Shown here: positions 17,591-26,487 of the stretch, piece after piece | Layout: each line of letters opens with the position of its first letter | Position numbering within the stretch: the first letter of the stretch is position 1 | NCBI RefSeq assembly: GCF_014904795.1 | Contig: NZ_JACZFS010000065.1 | Location: 1-64,000 of the forward strand | Direction: 5' to 3' | Source: Nisaea nitritireducens | Lineage (GTDB): Bacteria > Pseudomonadota > Alphaproteobacteria > Thalassobaculales > Thalassobaculaceae | DNA length: 64,000 nt | The notes under the pieces: model-generated | The model's input: the letters and a program-made list of their open reading frames with translations, nothing else | Told to the model about the DNA's origin: nothing | Databases searched by the model: none | Made by a program: the position numbers and the translations under genes

Positions 17591-20316
17591 CCGGCTTCGG
17601 GTTCCTGTGGCTGTGGTTGCGCCCGTTTCACCGGCAGGGTGATGCGGAAGCATGTTCCGATCCGCCGGTCGTCGATCAAGGCGAGGGTGCCGCCGAGCCG
17701 CTTCATGATTTCCTTGCTGATGGCAAGGCCGAGGCCGATCCCGCCGGTTGAGGATTGAGCCGCGCCGCGCTGGAATTTCTCGAATATGAACGGTCGCAGA
17801 TGGCTCGGTATGCCGGGGCCATTATCGGAAATCTCGATCTCGTATTGCTCATCCGTCAGCTTGCCGGTTATCCGTATCTCGGGCTTGGCGGAGGTGTTGT
17901 GCTTGATGGCGTTGGTCAGGATGTTGATCACCACCTGCTGCAGGCGATCCGGGTCCGCGTCAACCAACGCCGAGGGAAGTGGTTGGTCCAGAAGGATTTC
18001 GCTGCCGGTGGATTGCGCCAGCCCGCGGCATGATTCGATGGCCCGAACCAGCGGCACCGCTGCGTCGAGCTCATGCAGGTTCCAGGAAGCCTCGCCCCGA
18101 TCCATCAGGTTCATATCCAGGATCTCGTCCAATAGCCGGGTCAGGCGCAGACTTTCCTCATGGATGATGGAGAGAAAATGCTGGCCTTGCGGGCTCGACA
18201 GGTCGCGGGTTTCCAGCAGGATTTCCGAGAAGGAGCGGATCGAGGTCATCGGCGTCCGGACCTCGTGACTGACCTGGCTCAGAAAATCGTCCTTCTGCGC
18301 ATCCAGCAGGGTGAGGCGCTGGTTGGCGCGGCGGAGTTCGCGCGCCGTCGCTTCAAGCTCAAGCGACTTCTTCTCCACCTCTTGGCTGTATTCCATCAGC
18401 TGTGCGGTTTCATCGGCGATACGCATCAGCTCATCGAGGCTGATGGTCTCGCCGCTGACGATACGGGAGATCATGGCGCGCGCGGAGGCGGCTCCGATGG
18501 ACCCGGCCAGGCGGCGCTCCAGATGCGCGATGAAGGCATCGGTCGGTTGCGGGAAGTCACTCTCCAGCCCTTGCCCCTCGGCGAATTCGCGGAACACGCG
18601 CTGGGCTTCGGTTGACCCGAGAATGCGCTGGGCCAGAATGAACAGATCCTCGGCCGAGGCGGAGCGCTGGATGAAGCGATGCTCGTCGCCCGCCGGCGTG
18701 CGAAACACATCGACGAACAGCGTGCCCTGAAGGCGTTCAAGCGGTTTCGGCTCGAACAGCAGGGAGCCGCCGATGAAGAGAACAGTATTGGTGGCGAGGC
18801 TCCAGAACAGGGCATGGACCAGCGGGTCCTGGCCGGTCAGCCCGAACAGGGCCTGCGGGCGGAACAGCTCTATGCCCCAGGGGCCGTGCTCGATGGTACT
18901 GGCCGAGAGCAGCAGGTCGCCCTCGAAGCTCGGCAGGAACAGGGTGTAGCCCCAGAGCAGGAAGCCGGCCAGCAGACCGAGCTTGGCGCCGCTGGCGGTG
19001 GCCCGTTTCCAGTAGATGCCGCCGAGCAGGGAAGGCAGGAACTGGGCGACACCGGCAAAAGCGATCAGACCGATGGCAGCCAGCGCGTCCGACTTGCCGC
19101 TGAGGCGGAAGTAGAGATAGCCGAGCAGCAGGATGAAGCCGATGCTGATGCGCCGACTGATCAGCAGCAGGCGGCGGACATCGCCGCTGCGCTCGATCGA
19201 CGTCCACGGTGTGCGGAGCGCGATCGGCATGACGATATGGTTCGAGATCATGGTCGACAGCGCGATGGAGGCGACGATGACCATCGATGTCGCCGAAGAA
19301 AATCCGCCGAGGAAAGCCAGCAGCACCAGGAAATCCTGATCGACCGACATCGGCAGGGTGAGCACGAACATGTCTGGATTGGAGCCTTCGGGCAGCACGG
19401 TCAGGCCGCCAATGGCAATCGGCAGCACGAACAGGCTCATCAGCAGCAGGTAGGCCGGGAACAGCCACGAGGCCATGCGAAGCTGATCCTCGCCGGTATT
19501 CTCCACCACGGTGACCTGGAACTGGCGCGGAAGGCAGATGATGGCAATGGCGGACAGGAAGGTGAGGGCGACCCAGCGGGCGTCGAACATATCGTCGGTC
19601 TGCAGGATGCGGGCAGCATCCCGGCTGAAGATGTCGGCGGGCCCGTCCGCCAGGGCAAAGACGACAAACAACCCGACGGCGATCAGCGCGAAGAGCTTGA
19701 CCAGCGCTTCAAGCGCGATGGCGGCGACGACGCCGTGATGGCGCTCGTTCGCGTCGATTGTCCGGGTGCCGAAAATGATGGTGAAAAGCGCCATGCCGGC
19801 GGCGATCCAGAAGGCCATTTCGTTGGCTGGGTCGCTGCTTGGTGGGTTTGCAAGAGTGCCCGGATCGGAGGCGACGATCACCTGGATGCTTGTGGTCACG
19901 GCCTTCAGCTGCAGGGCGATATAAGGGGTGGTTCCGATCACTGCGATCAGGGTCACCAGAACGGCGAGGCTGGTGCTCTTGCCGTAGCGCGAGGAGATCA
20001 GGTCGGCGATGGAGGTGATCCGGTGCATATGGCCGATCCGGACCAGCTTGCGCAACAGGAACCACCAGCCGATGAAAACCAGCGTCGGGCCCAGATAGAT
20101 GGTGGCGAACTCAAGCCCGTTGCGGACTGCCGAGCCGACCGCGCCATAAAAGGTCCAGGAGGTGCAATAGACCGAGATCGAGAGAGTGTAGACGACCGGC
20201 GACTGGATCCAGGACGCCTTGCCGGAGCGCGCCTGACGGTCGCCCAGGAAAGCGACCATGAAAAGCAGCGCCACATAGGCAAGCGAGGTGACGAAAATCA
20301 GGTTCGGGGAAAGCAT
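17581..20316 (-). CDS. Sodium:solute symporter-sensor histidine kinase fusion (CbrA-like)
   Basis: The first about 490 residues are a sodium:solute symporter domain with some 12-13 helices (SVYCTSWTFYGAVGSA, TTPYIALQLKAVTTS, GGFSSATSMVIVASIALSTM). A coiled coil leads to the kinase core: histidine box SQVSHEVRTPMTSIRSFSE, then ISDNGPGIPSHLRPFIFEKF and GGIGLGLAIS. In Pseudomonas, CbrA of this architecture senses carbon/nitrogen status and can transport histidine; whether this protein does either is inference. It is third in an operon: receiver protein (20954-20583), small membrane protein (20579-20316), then this gene, whose ATG shares one base with the preceding stop. Confidence 0.93.
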   Translation of the reverse strand: MLSPNLIFVTSLAYVALLFMVAFLGDRQARSGKASWIQSPVVYTLSISVYCTSWTFYGAVGSAVRNGLEFATIYLGPTLVFIGWWFLLRKLVRIGHMHRITSIADLISSRYGKSTSLAVLVTLIAVIGTTPYIALQLKAVTTSIQVIVASDPGTLANPPSSDPANEMAFWIAAGMALFTIIFGTRTIDANERHHGVVAAIALEALVKLFALIAVGLFVVFALADGPADIFSRDAARILQTDDMFDARWVALTFLSAIAIICLPRQFQVTVVENTGEDQLRMASWLFPAYLLLMSLFVLPIAIGGLTVLPEGSNPDMFVLTLPMSVDQDFLVLLAFLGGFSSATSMVIVASIALSTMISNHIVMPIALRTPWTSIERSGDVRRLLLISRRISIGFILLLGYLYFRLSGKSDALAAIGLIAFAGVAQFLPSLLGGIYWKRATASGAKLGLLAGFLLWGYTLFLPSFEGDLLLSASTIEHGPWGIELFRPQALFGLTGQDPLVHALFWSLATNTVLFIGGSLLFEPKPLERLQGTLFVDVFRTPAGDEHRFIQRSASAEDLFILAQRILGSTEAQRVFREFAEGQGLESDFPQPTDAFIAHLERRLAGSIGAASARAMISRIVSGETISLDELMRIADETAQLMEYSQEVEKKSLELEATARELRRANQRLTLLDAQKDDFLSQVSHEVRTPMTSIRSFSEILLETRDLSSPQGQHFLSIIHEESLRLTRLLDEILDMNLMDRGEASWNLHELDAAVPLVRAIESCRGLAQSTGSEILLDQPLPSALVDADPDRLQQVVINILTNAIKHNTSAKPEIRITGKLTDEQYEIEISDNGPGIPSHLRPFIFEKFQRGAAQSSTGGIGLGLAISKEIMKRLGGTLALIDDRRIGTCFRITLPVKRAQPQPQEPEAGQA

Positions 20317-20579
20317 CAGCGCCCCGGTGAGGAGGTGTCAGGCGGTACGGCCGCGTGCGGTTCCGGGTCATTGAGCCTGTGTGAAAACCAGAAGGCGATC
20401 GCGATCAGCGCGGACCAGAGCCCGAAGATATAAGCAACGATCAGCGGGATGCCGAACAGGCTCGTCTGCGCCGTGAACAAGTTGATGACCGGCGGGAGCA
20501 GCAGGAATAAACCGGCGACCGGGAGCAGGAAGGCGGCGTCTCGGAACTTGGCCGCTGTACTGGGTGAGGCGGGGCGCAT
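20316..20579 (-). CDS. Small two-helix membrane protein translationally coupled to the symporter-kinase
   Basis: An 87-residue protein with two membrane helices (AAFLLPVAGLFLLLPPVINL and LIVAYIFGLWSALIAIAFWF) and a polar tail. Its TGA overlaps the kinase ATG (TGATG). The position and size recall CbrX of Pseudomonas, which is coupled to cbrA, but sequence homology cannot be claimed from reading alone. It probably helps expression or assembly of the kinase. Confidence 0.8.
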   Translation of the reverse strand: MRPASPSTAAKFRDAAFLLPVAGLFLLLPPVINLFTAQTSLFGIPLIVAYIFGLWSALIAIAFWFSHRLNDPEPHAAVPPDTSSPGR

Positions 20580-20582
20580 CGG

Positions 20583-20954
20583 CTAAAGTCCGGCCAGCCT
20601 GCGGACCTGATCGACGACATCCTTGTTCGAGAACGGCTTTGTCACGAATGCGTTTGCGCCGATTTCCTCCGCCGTCTTGCGGTCCTTTTCCTGGCCTTTC
20701 GCCGTCAGGACGATAACCGGAAGGTCTCGGGTGCGCGGAGACGCGCGGAGCTGCCGCAGGATGTCGAACCCGTTGCGGTGCGGCAGCATGATGTCGAGGA
20801 TCACCACGTCAGGCAATGAGCCGGCGTTGAGCTGTTCCAGAGCAGAGTTTCCGTCGAGCGCACTGGTCACTTCCCACCCCTCGCGTCCCAGCAGGAAGCT
20901 CAGGGACTCGAGAATGTTCGGCTCGTCCTCCGCAATAAAGACGCGTTTCGTCAC
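20583..20954 (-). CDS. Single-domain response regulator (CheY-like receiver)
   Basis: A 123-residue receiver domain with no output domain. Acidic pocket residues are in FIAEDEPN, the phospho-acceptor aspartate in VVILDIMLPHRNG (about residue 54), the conserved threonine in IVLTAKGQ and lysine in FVTKPFSN. It begins the operon that continues, three bases later, with the small membrane protein and the symporter-kinase, so it is the likely phosphorylation partner. Without a DNA-binding domain it must act through protein contact or pass the phosphate on. Confidence 0.92.
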   Translation of the reverse strand: MTKRVFIAEDEPNILESLSFLLGREGWEVTSALDGNSALEQLNAGSLPDVVILDIMLPHRNGFDILRQLRASPRTRDLPVIVLTAKGQEKDRKTAEEIGANAFVTKPFSNKDVVDQVRRLAGL

Positions 20955-21060
20955 GCCGTTTCCCCCAATAGCCGTGTTGGTAGTCCGACTGTTTTTTCAA
21001 TGCCGGTTGATTCGAGTGTAGCTCAGGCGGGCGATGGCGCAACAGCTCTACGTGTTTCCG

Positions 21061-22572
21061 TCAGGCGCCGGTGATCGGGTGCTCCTGCCTGTGGCGGCAT
21101 TCTTCGCGCGTGCAGACCCGGCAGGCGGAGCCGACCGGCTCCGATACGGACTTCGCCGTCAGGTCCAGACCGTCACCATAGATCACGTCGCGGGCATAGA
21201 GCGCATCGCAGCCCAGCATGATCGAAACAAGGTGCCGCGGAGCATCGAAGCCCGTGGCCTGCTTGGCGACGGTCTTGGCGAAAAACAGGAAGCGGCTGCG
21301 GTCGGGAAATTCGGCCAGTTGCCGGAACACCCGGTCCGGTGTCTGAAAGGCCCGATAGATCGCCCAGAGGGGGCAAGCGCCACCATAGCGCGGCAACGGC
21401 AAATCGCGCAGCGGCAGGCGCTTGGTGATGAAGCCTGCCGGGTCGGAGCGCATGAAGGCGAAGGGCACACCCTCCGCGCCCGGCTTGCGGAGCGAGGCCA
21501 GCCGGTGGCAGACCTGCTCGACGCTGGCGCTGAACCGGTATTGCAGCATGTCGATATCGTACCGGCAGGCAATCGCGACCTCCCGGAACCGGTCGTACGG
21601 CATCAAGAGGGCGGCGGCGGCATAGGATTGCAGCGAGCGGCGGCCCCGGACCAGAGCCGCATCGCTGGTCAGCAGGGGGGATTGCAGCAGAATTTCCTCG
21701 ATCACGTCCGCCAATGCACTGACCGCGAGTGCCCGCGCTGCCTGAAACCGGCGGGTTGCGGCCGGCAGGGCAGGCCCTGATGCGGTGGTCACGGATGGCG
21801 GTGTCTTGCCGAACTGCTGGAGCAATGTGTGGGCTGCGGATTCGAATTCCGGTGCCAGCACGTCACATCCGAGGCGTGTGCCGAGCTCTTCCACGGCCTC
21901 TTCGAGGGTGGCGAAATAATTCTGGTTCTCCAGAACAAAATCGTCGACCTCCTCCGCCGGTGTGACCGAGCCCTGGCGTGACGGCGCGCGGTCGAAATAT
22001 CCGGCCATGGCTTGAGCGACATCGGACAGTTTGGCGCTTTCCTCCGCGAGGTTGCGGTGAAACCGCGCCTGCTGATCTTCGGGGACGTCATCGACGCTGG
22101 CGAGAATTTCAGAGGTCGACCGGATGGCGGCAATGTTGGAAAGCATGCCGTGCACGGCGTCGGAGAGGAACGGGTCCTGGCGCAGACGGTCGGACAGGGC
22201 GTGCAGGGTCGCGGTCTGGTCTAGGTTGGTCCTGTGCATATTCACGATCAGCCCGGCCCATGGCCGGTGCCGGGCAACAAGATCTGTCGCACTTTCAGGA
22301 TCTGTCTCGCTGTCGGCATTGGCCGGATCGGTTGCGATTTCCTCCAGGTCCTGGATCAGGCGGCGCTCCGCTGCACCGTCCAGATAGTCGATGCCGACGG
22401 AAAGTACCTCGCCCAGCCGTCGCAACAGGGCTCCGCCGACCTGACGTTTGTTGTGCTCGATCAGGTTCAGGTATGACGCGGAAATGCCGACGGCCTGCGC
22501 AAGATCCGCCTGCGTCCGTCCAAGGCTCCGGCGCCGCTCCCGTATTCTCATTCCAATCGGCGCGCGGGCCAT
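21061..22572 (-). CDS. XRE-family transcription regulator with short-chain fatty acyl domain (ScfR/RamB/PccR type)
   Basis: The N-terminal helix-turn-helix spans residues 5-60 (MRIRERRRSLGRTQADLAQA, GISASYLNLIEHNKRQVGG). It is followed by a long middle region similar to the IrrE/ImmA-type segment and a C-terminal domain ending with the cysteine cluster CRVCTREECRHR, a hallmark of the family. Characterised members control acetate, glyoxylate or propionyl-CoA genes (RamB, PccR). No HEXXH metallopeptidase motif is visible. The gene diverges from the ABC uptake operon, with paired TTTACAAA repeats in the gap. Control of itself and of the transporter is therefore likely, but inferred. Length (503) fits the family (about 470-510). 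Confidence 0.87.
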   Translation of the reverse strand: MARAPIGMRIRERRRSLGRTQADLAQAVGISASYLNLIEHNKRQVGGALLRRLGEVLSVGIDYLDGAAERRLIQDLEEIATDPANADSETDPESATDLVARHRPWAGLIVNMHRTNLDQTATLHALSDRLRQDPFLSDAVHGMLSNIAAIRSTSEILASVDDVPEDQQARFHRNLAEESAKLSDVAQAMAGYFDRAPSRQGSVTPAEEVDDFVLENQNYFATLEEAVEELGTRLGCDVLAPEFESAAHTLLQQFGKTPPSVTTASGPALPAATRRFQAARALAVSALADVIEEILLQSPLLTSDAALVRGRRSLQSYAAAALLMPYDRFREVAIACRYDIDMLQYRFSASVEQVCHRLASLRKPGAEGVPFAFMRSDPAGFITKRLPLRDLPLPRYGGACPLWAIYRAFQTPDRVFRQLAEFPDRSRFLFFAKTVAKQATGFDAPRHLVSIMLGCDALYARDVIYGDGLDLTAKSVSEPVGSACRVCTREECRHRQEHPITGA

Positions 22573-22621
22573 GTTTCAGTTCCTTGATTTTGCTCAACTT
22601 GGTGCAGTGCAGCGTAAATTA

Positions 22622-22661
22622 TTTACAAACCAATAATATTTGATATCCATAAATTTACAAA
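22622..22661. promoter_or_regulatory. Candidate operator: two TTTACAAA repeats 32 bases apart
   Basis: Identical TTTACAAA octamers occur at 22622-22629 and 22654-22661, a spacing of about three helical turns, in an AT-rich block 50-90 bases ahead of the ScfR-type regulator start. A looser TTTCAAAT follows at 22674. Known RamB/PccR sites are TTTGCAAA-like, one base different. Function is inferred. Confidence 0.45.
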
Positions 22662-22790
22662 AAAATCAGCAAATTTCAAATACTTATTCGTTTGTTGACT
22701 AAATGTGCGTACCCTTGTGACTGAGCGCATAAAGATGCTCATCGCGGATTGGGTCTCTGACGCATTCCAGAAAAATAACGGGAGGAACAA

Positions 22791-24140
22791 ATGGCAAAAT
22801 TCAATCCTGGATTCAGCCGCCGTGGCCTGCTGAAGGCCTCGGCTGTTGCTGGGGTCGGCCTTGCTGCGCCGACGATTTTCTCAAGTAAATCCTATGCCTA
22901 CATGAATGAGCCGAAAGGCGGGACTGTAACTCTGGGCTTCAACGTGCCGCAGTCAGGCCCTTATGCTGACGAGGGCGCGGATGAGCTTCGCGCCTACGAA
23001 CTCGCGGTCGAGCACCTCAACGGTGGCGGTGATGGCGGGATGATGAATACCTTCTCGTCGAAGGCACTGAAGGGCAATGGTATTCTCGGCAAAAAAGTCG
23101 AGTACGTGACCGGCGATACCCAGACCAAATCCGATGCTGCCCGCGCGTCGGCGAAGTCGATGATCGAGAAAGACGGCGCCATCATGATTACCGGTGGTTC
23201 GTCCTCCGGTGTCGCTGTGGCGGTGCAGGGCCTGTGTCAGGAAGCAGGCGTGATCTTCATGGCCGGCCTGACCCATTCCAACGACACTACGGGTAAGGAC
23301 AAGAAGGCTAACGGCTTCCGTCACTTCTTCAACAGCTACATGTCTGGTGCAGCGCTTGCGCCGGTGCTCGGGAAAGCCTACGGCACCGATCGTAAAGCTT
23401 ACCATCTGACGGCAGACTACAACTGGGGTTACACCACAGAAGAAGCTGTCCGGAGCTCGACCGAAGCGATGGGCTGGGAGACGGTTGGGGCGGTCAAGAC
23501 ACCGCTCGCCCAGACCGACTTCTCGTCCTATATCACGCCGGTTCTGCAGTCTGATGCCGACGTTCTGGTGCTGAACCACTATGGCGGCAACATGGTGAAC
23601 TCGCTCACCAACGCCGTTCAGTTCGGCCTGCGCGATCGCGTTGCCAATGGCAAAAACTTCGAGATCGTTGTGCCGCTTTACTCGCGGCTGATGGCCAAGG
23701 GTGCTGGCGCAAACGTTAAGGGTATCTTCGGTTCTACGAACTGGCACTGGTCGCTGACAGACGAAGGCTCCAAAGCGTTCGTCAAATCCTTCGGCACCAA
23801 GTACGGGTTCCCGCCGAGCCAGGCCGCCCACACCTGCTACGTTCAGGCTCTGCTTTATGCCGATGCCGTCGAACGGGCTGGTAGCTTCAATCCCTGTGCC
23901 GTCGTCGAGGCTCTCGAAGGCTTCGAGTTCGATGGTATGGGCAACGGTCCGACCCTCTACCGTGCTGATGACCACCAGTGCTTCAAGGACGTTCTCGTCG
24001 TGAAGGGTAAAGAGAACCCGACTTCGGAGTTCGATTTGCTCGAGATCGTCGAGGTCACGCCGGTGGCGCAGGTGACCTACGCACCGGATCATCCGCAGGT
24101 CGCGGGCGGTAGCCTCGGAAAATGTAACCCGGGCTCGTAA
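22791..24140 (+). CDS. HAAT-family ABC transporter substrate-binding protein, Tat-exported
   Basis: A 449-residue periplasmic binding protein of the Leu/Ile/Val-binding (type I periplasmic, peripla_BP_6) group. The N-terminus is a twin-arginine signal (SRRGLLKASAVAGVGLAAP, cleavage near SYA). Core family segments include GFNVPQSGPYADEGADELRA, VEYVTGDTQTKSDAARA, TGGSSSGVAVAVQGLCQEAG and HLTADYNWGYTTEEAV. The ribosome site GGGAGGA lies 7 bases upstream. It leads an operon with two permeases and two ATPases. Substrates of relatives include branched amino acids, amides and urea; which applies here is unknown. A hairpin right after the gene probably raises its expression over the membrane parts. 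Confidence 0.93.
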   Translation: MAKFNPGFSRRGLLKASAVAGVGLAAPTIFSSKSYAYMNEPKGGTVTLGFNVPQSGPYADEGADELRAYELAVEHLNGGGDGGMMNTFSSKALKGNGILGKKVEYVTGDTQTKSDAARASAKSMIEKDGAIMITGGSSSGVAVAVQGLCQEAGVIFMAGLTHSNDTTGKDKKANGFRHFFNSYMSGAALAPVLGKAYGTDRKAYHLTADYNWGYTTEEAVRSSTEAMGWETVGAVKTPLAQTDFSSYITPVLQSDADVLVLNHYGGNMVNSLTNAVQFGLRDRVANGKNFEIVVPLYSRLMAKGAGANVKGIFGSTNWHWSLTDEGSKAFVKSFGTKYGFPPSQAAHTCYVQALLYADAVERAGSFNPCAVVEALEGFEFDGMGNGPTLYRADDHQCFKDVLVVKGKENPTSEFDLLEIVEVTPVAQVTYAPDHPQVAGGSLGKCNPGS

Positions 24141-24157
24141 TCGGGCACTCGCAATGC

Positions 24158-24190
24158 ACCGACCGTGCCTGAGGGCACGGTCGGTTGTTT
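24158..24190 (+). terminator. Attenuator-like hairpin between binding protein and permease genes
   Basis: A perfect 12-pair stem (ACCGACCGTGCC / GGCACGGTCGGT) with TGAG loop, followed by the short T-rich TGTTTG. It lies 18 bases after the binding-protein stop inside an operon, so partial termination or 3'-end mRNA protection is the likely role, as in other periplasmic-binding-protein operons. Confidence 0.75.
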
Positions 24191-24232
24191 GCGTTGCTTG
24201 GGAATGTGATCGGATCCACAGGAGGTGGCGTC

Positions 24233-25264
24233 TTGGACGCGATTATTCTTCAGATTCTTAACGGACTGGATAAGGGCAGCGCCTATGCGCTGATCGCTCT
24301 CGGTCTTACGCTAATCTTCGGGACATTGGGCGTCGTCAATTTCGCTCACGGGGCATTGTTCATGCTGGGGGCGTTCTGCGCCGTCACACTGAACAAGATT
24401 TTCACGATCTCTTACGAAACGATCGATCCGGTCCGTAAAGACTTTCTCGGAAATCCCCTCAAGGTCGAAACGCCTTACATTTTCGACTGGTTCGGACCGG
24501 ACGTTGGCACCGCCATGATCGAGTGGTCGGTGCCGCTGGCGATCCTGTTCTCCATACCGATCATGATACTCATTGGCCTGTCCATGGAACGGGGCCTGAT
24601 CAAGTACTTCTACAAGCGGCCTCACGCCGACCAGATTCTGGTCACCTTCGGACTGGCAATCGTGCTGCAGGAGATCATCAAGTACTTCTATGGCGCGAAC
24701 CCGATCCCGACTCCGGCGCCGCCGGCTCTGACCGGCAGCGCGGACTTCGGTGTCCTGCTCGGATTCGATGCGGGGTCGATCATCTACCCGTACTGGCGCC
24801 TGGTTTATTTCGTTTTTGCGGCTGCCATTATCGGCGGTGTGTTCGCCTTCCTTCGATATACCACCTTCGGCATGGTCGTTCGCGCTGGCATGGCCGATCG
24901 CGAGACCGTTGGCCTGCTGGGAATCAACATCGACAAACGGTTTACGATCATGTTCGCGCTCGCGGCCTGCGTGGCCGGACTTGCCGGCGTGATGTACACC
25001 CCGATCAATTCGCCGAACTATCATATGGGGATGGACTTCCTGGTCCTGTCCTTTGTCGTCGTCGTGGTCGGCGGCATGGGGTCTCTCGAAGGGGCTGTTG
25101 CCGCAGGCTTCCTGCTCGGCGTGCTGGAGTCTTTCGCCTCGATGGGCGAGATCGTCTCGCTGCTTCCGGGTATCAACCAGATCATTATCTATCTGGTCGC
25201 CATCATTATTCTATTGACGCGTCCTCGCGGCCTTATGGGTCGCAAGGGCGTGATGGAGGAGTGA
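24233..25264 (+). CDS. HAAT ABC transporter permease (LivH-type)
   Basis: An inner-membrane permease of 343 residues with about eight helices. Family segments include LNGLDKGSAYALIALGLTLIFG, VVNFAHGALFMLGAF, the cytoplasmic coupling loop (RAGMADRETVGLLGINIDK) and GGMGSLEGAVAAGFLLG. The frame extends upstream to 24185, but that would run through the hairpin. The TTG at 24233 has a strong AGGAGG site seven bases ahead and starts MDAIILQILNG, the usual N-terminus. It forms the membrane pore with the LivM-type protein three bases downstream. Confidence 0.92.
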   Translation: MDAIILQILNGLDKGSAYALIALGLTLIFGTLGVVNFAHGALFMLGAFCAVTLNKIFTISYETIDPVRKDFLGNPLKVETPYIFDWFGPDVGTAMIEWSVPLAILFSIPIMILIGLSMERGLIKYFYKRPHADQILVTFGLAIVLQEIIKYFYGANPIPTPAPPALTGSADFGVLLGFDAGSIIYPYWRLVYFVFAAAIIGGVFAFLRYTTFGMVVRAGMADRETVGLLGINIDKRFTIMFALAACVAGLAGVMYTPINSPNYHMGMDFLVLSFVVVVVGGMGSLEGAVAAGFLLGVLESFASMGEIVSLLPGINQIIIYLVAIIILLTRPRGLMGRKGVMEE

Positions 25265-25267
25265 CCG

Positions 25268-26476
25268 ATGCTGGGACTCAACAGCAAAGACAAGACGCTG
25301 TTTCTGATCGTCCTCGCGCTGACGATGTTCGCACCGTTTCTGCTGAATCCATTCCCGGAAGGGTCTGAGCTGGCGCAGTTCAATGCGGGCTATCCGGATC
25401 TCATGCAGAGATTCGTGATCTTCGGGATATTCGCGATTGGCTTTAACATCCTTTTTGGGCTGACCGGATATCTCAGCTTTGGCCATGCAGCCTTTCTCGG
25501 TGTGGGCTCCTATGCCGGCGTGTGGATGCTGAAGCTGCTGACGATGAACGTTGTGCCGGCGATCATCGTTTCGGTGATCTTCGCGGGACTGTTCTCAGCC
25601 GTTGTCGGATACATCTCGCTGCGTCGTTCGGGGATTTACTTCTCGATCCTTACGCTGGCCTTCGCGCAAATGTCTTTCGCGCTGGCCTATTCCGTGCTGA
25701 CTCCGATCACCAACGGTGAGACAGGTCTGCAACTGGCCCTCAACGATCCGCGTATTCTGGATTTCGATGCGGCCGACGGCTCGCTTCCGGCGACAAACTT
25801 TTTCGGGATCGAGATGCGGGACGGGTTTGAGCTTGCGCTCGGTCCGTGGCTCTTCACCTTCAATTTCGGTTATTATCTCTGTGCCGTTGTCATGCTGATC
25901 GCATTCTACATCTCCATCCGGATCTTCCGGTCGCCCTTTGGGCTGATGTTGCGGGCGTTGAAGACGAACCAGCAGCGGATGCGTTTCACTGGCAAGAACC
26001 CGAAACCCCACACGCTGGCGGCTTTCATTATATCCGGCATGTATGCCGGGCTTGCCGGTGGGTTGATGGTGGCAATGGATCCGCTTGCTGGAGCTGAACG
26101 CATGCAGTGGACCGCCAGCGGCGAGGTGGTTCTGATGACCATTCTTGGCGGTGCCGGAACCTTGATCGGTCCGGTGCTCGGGGCGGGCGTGATCAAATAC
26201 TTCGAGAACATCTTCTCGAAGATCAACGACAACGTCCTCTACAACTGGTTTTCCTTCCTGCCGGACGGCATGCAGGACGCATTTGTCTTCATGATCCATC
26301 CGTTCATCGGCAAGGGCTGGCACCTCACTCTCGGAATCATGTTCATGCTGGTCGTGATCTTTCTTCCGGGCGGAGTGGTCGAAGGCGGACAGCGGCTCAA
26401 GCGGCTGTTCCGTCGACGGGGCGGCTCTGACAGTGCGGGCGGCGCTTCGTCGGCCAAAGTACATCCGGCGGAATAG
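25268..26476 (+). CDS. HAAT ABC transporter permease (LivM-type)
   Basis: A 402-residue second permease with about ten helices. Characteristic are [50 protein letters not shown] (ATPase-coupling loop) and [19 protein letters not shown]. An insert of about 35 residues around [16 protein letters not shown] lies in an external loop, as in several LivM relatives. The ribosome site is GGAGTGA before the ATG. It sits between the LivH-type permease and the ATPase genes in one transcription unit. Confidence 0.93.
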   Translation: MLGLNSKDKTLFLIVLALTMFAPFLLNPFPEGSELAQFNAGYPDLMQRFVIFGIFAIGFNILFGLTGYLSFGHAAFLGVGSYAGVWMLKLLTMNVVPAIIVSVIFAGLFSAVVGYISLRRSGIYFSILTLAFAQMSFALAYSVLTPITNGETGLQLALNDPRILDFDAADGSLPATNFFGIEMRDGFELALGPWLFTFNFGYYLCAVVMLIAFYISIRIFRSPFGLMLRALKTNQQRMRFTGKNPKPHTLAAFIISGMYAGLAGGLMVAMDPLAGAERMQWTASGEVVLMTILGGAGTLIGPVLGAGVIKYFENIFSKINDNVLYNWFSFLPDGMQDAFVFMIHPFIGKGWHLTLGIMFMLVVIFLPGGVVEGGQRLKRLFRRRGGSDSAGGASSAKVHPAE

Positions 26477-26487
26477 GGAGCGGATTG

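Noticed and set aside
18679-20433. A 584-residue open frame on the plus strand opposite the symporter-kinase
   Set aside because: It lies wholly opposite a gene with clear domains and its product is low-complexity (runs of Q, D, G, R), as expected from GC-rich codon bias on the other strand.
22695-22723. Sigma-70 promoter with TTGACT at 22695 for the ABC operon
   Set aside because: The -35-like hexamer is good, but no acceptable -10 hexamer lies 16-18 bases downstream.
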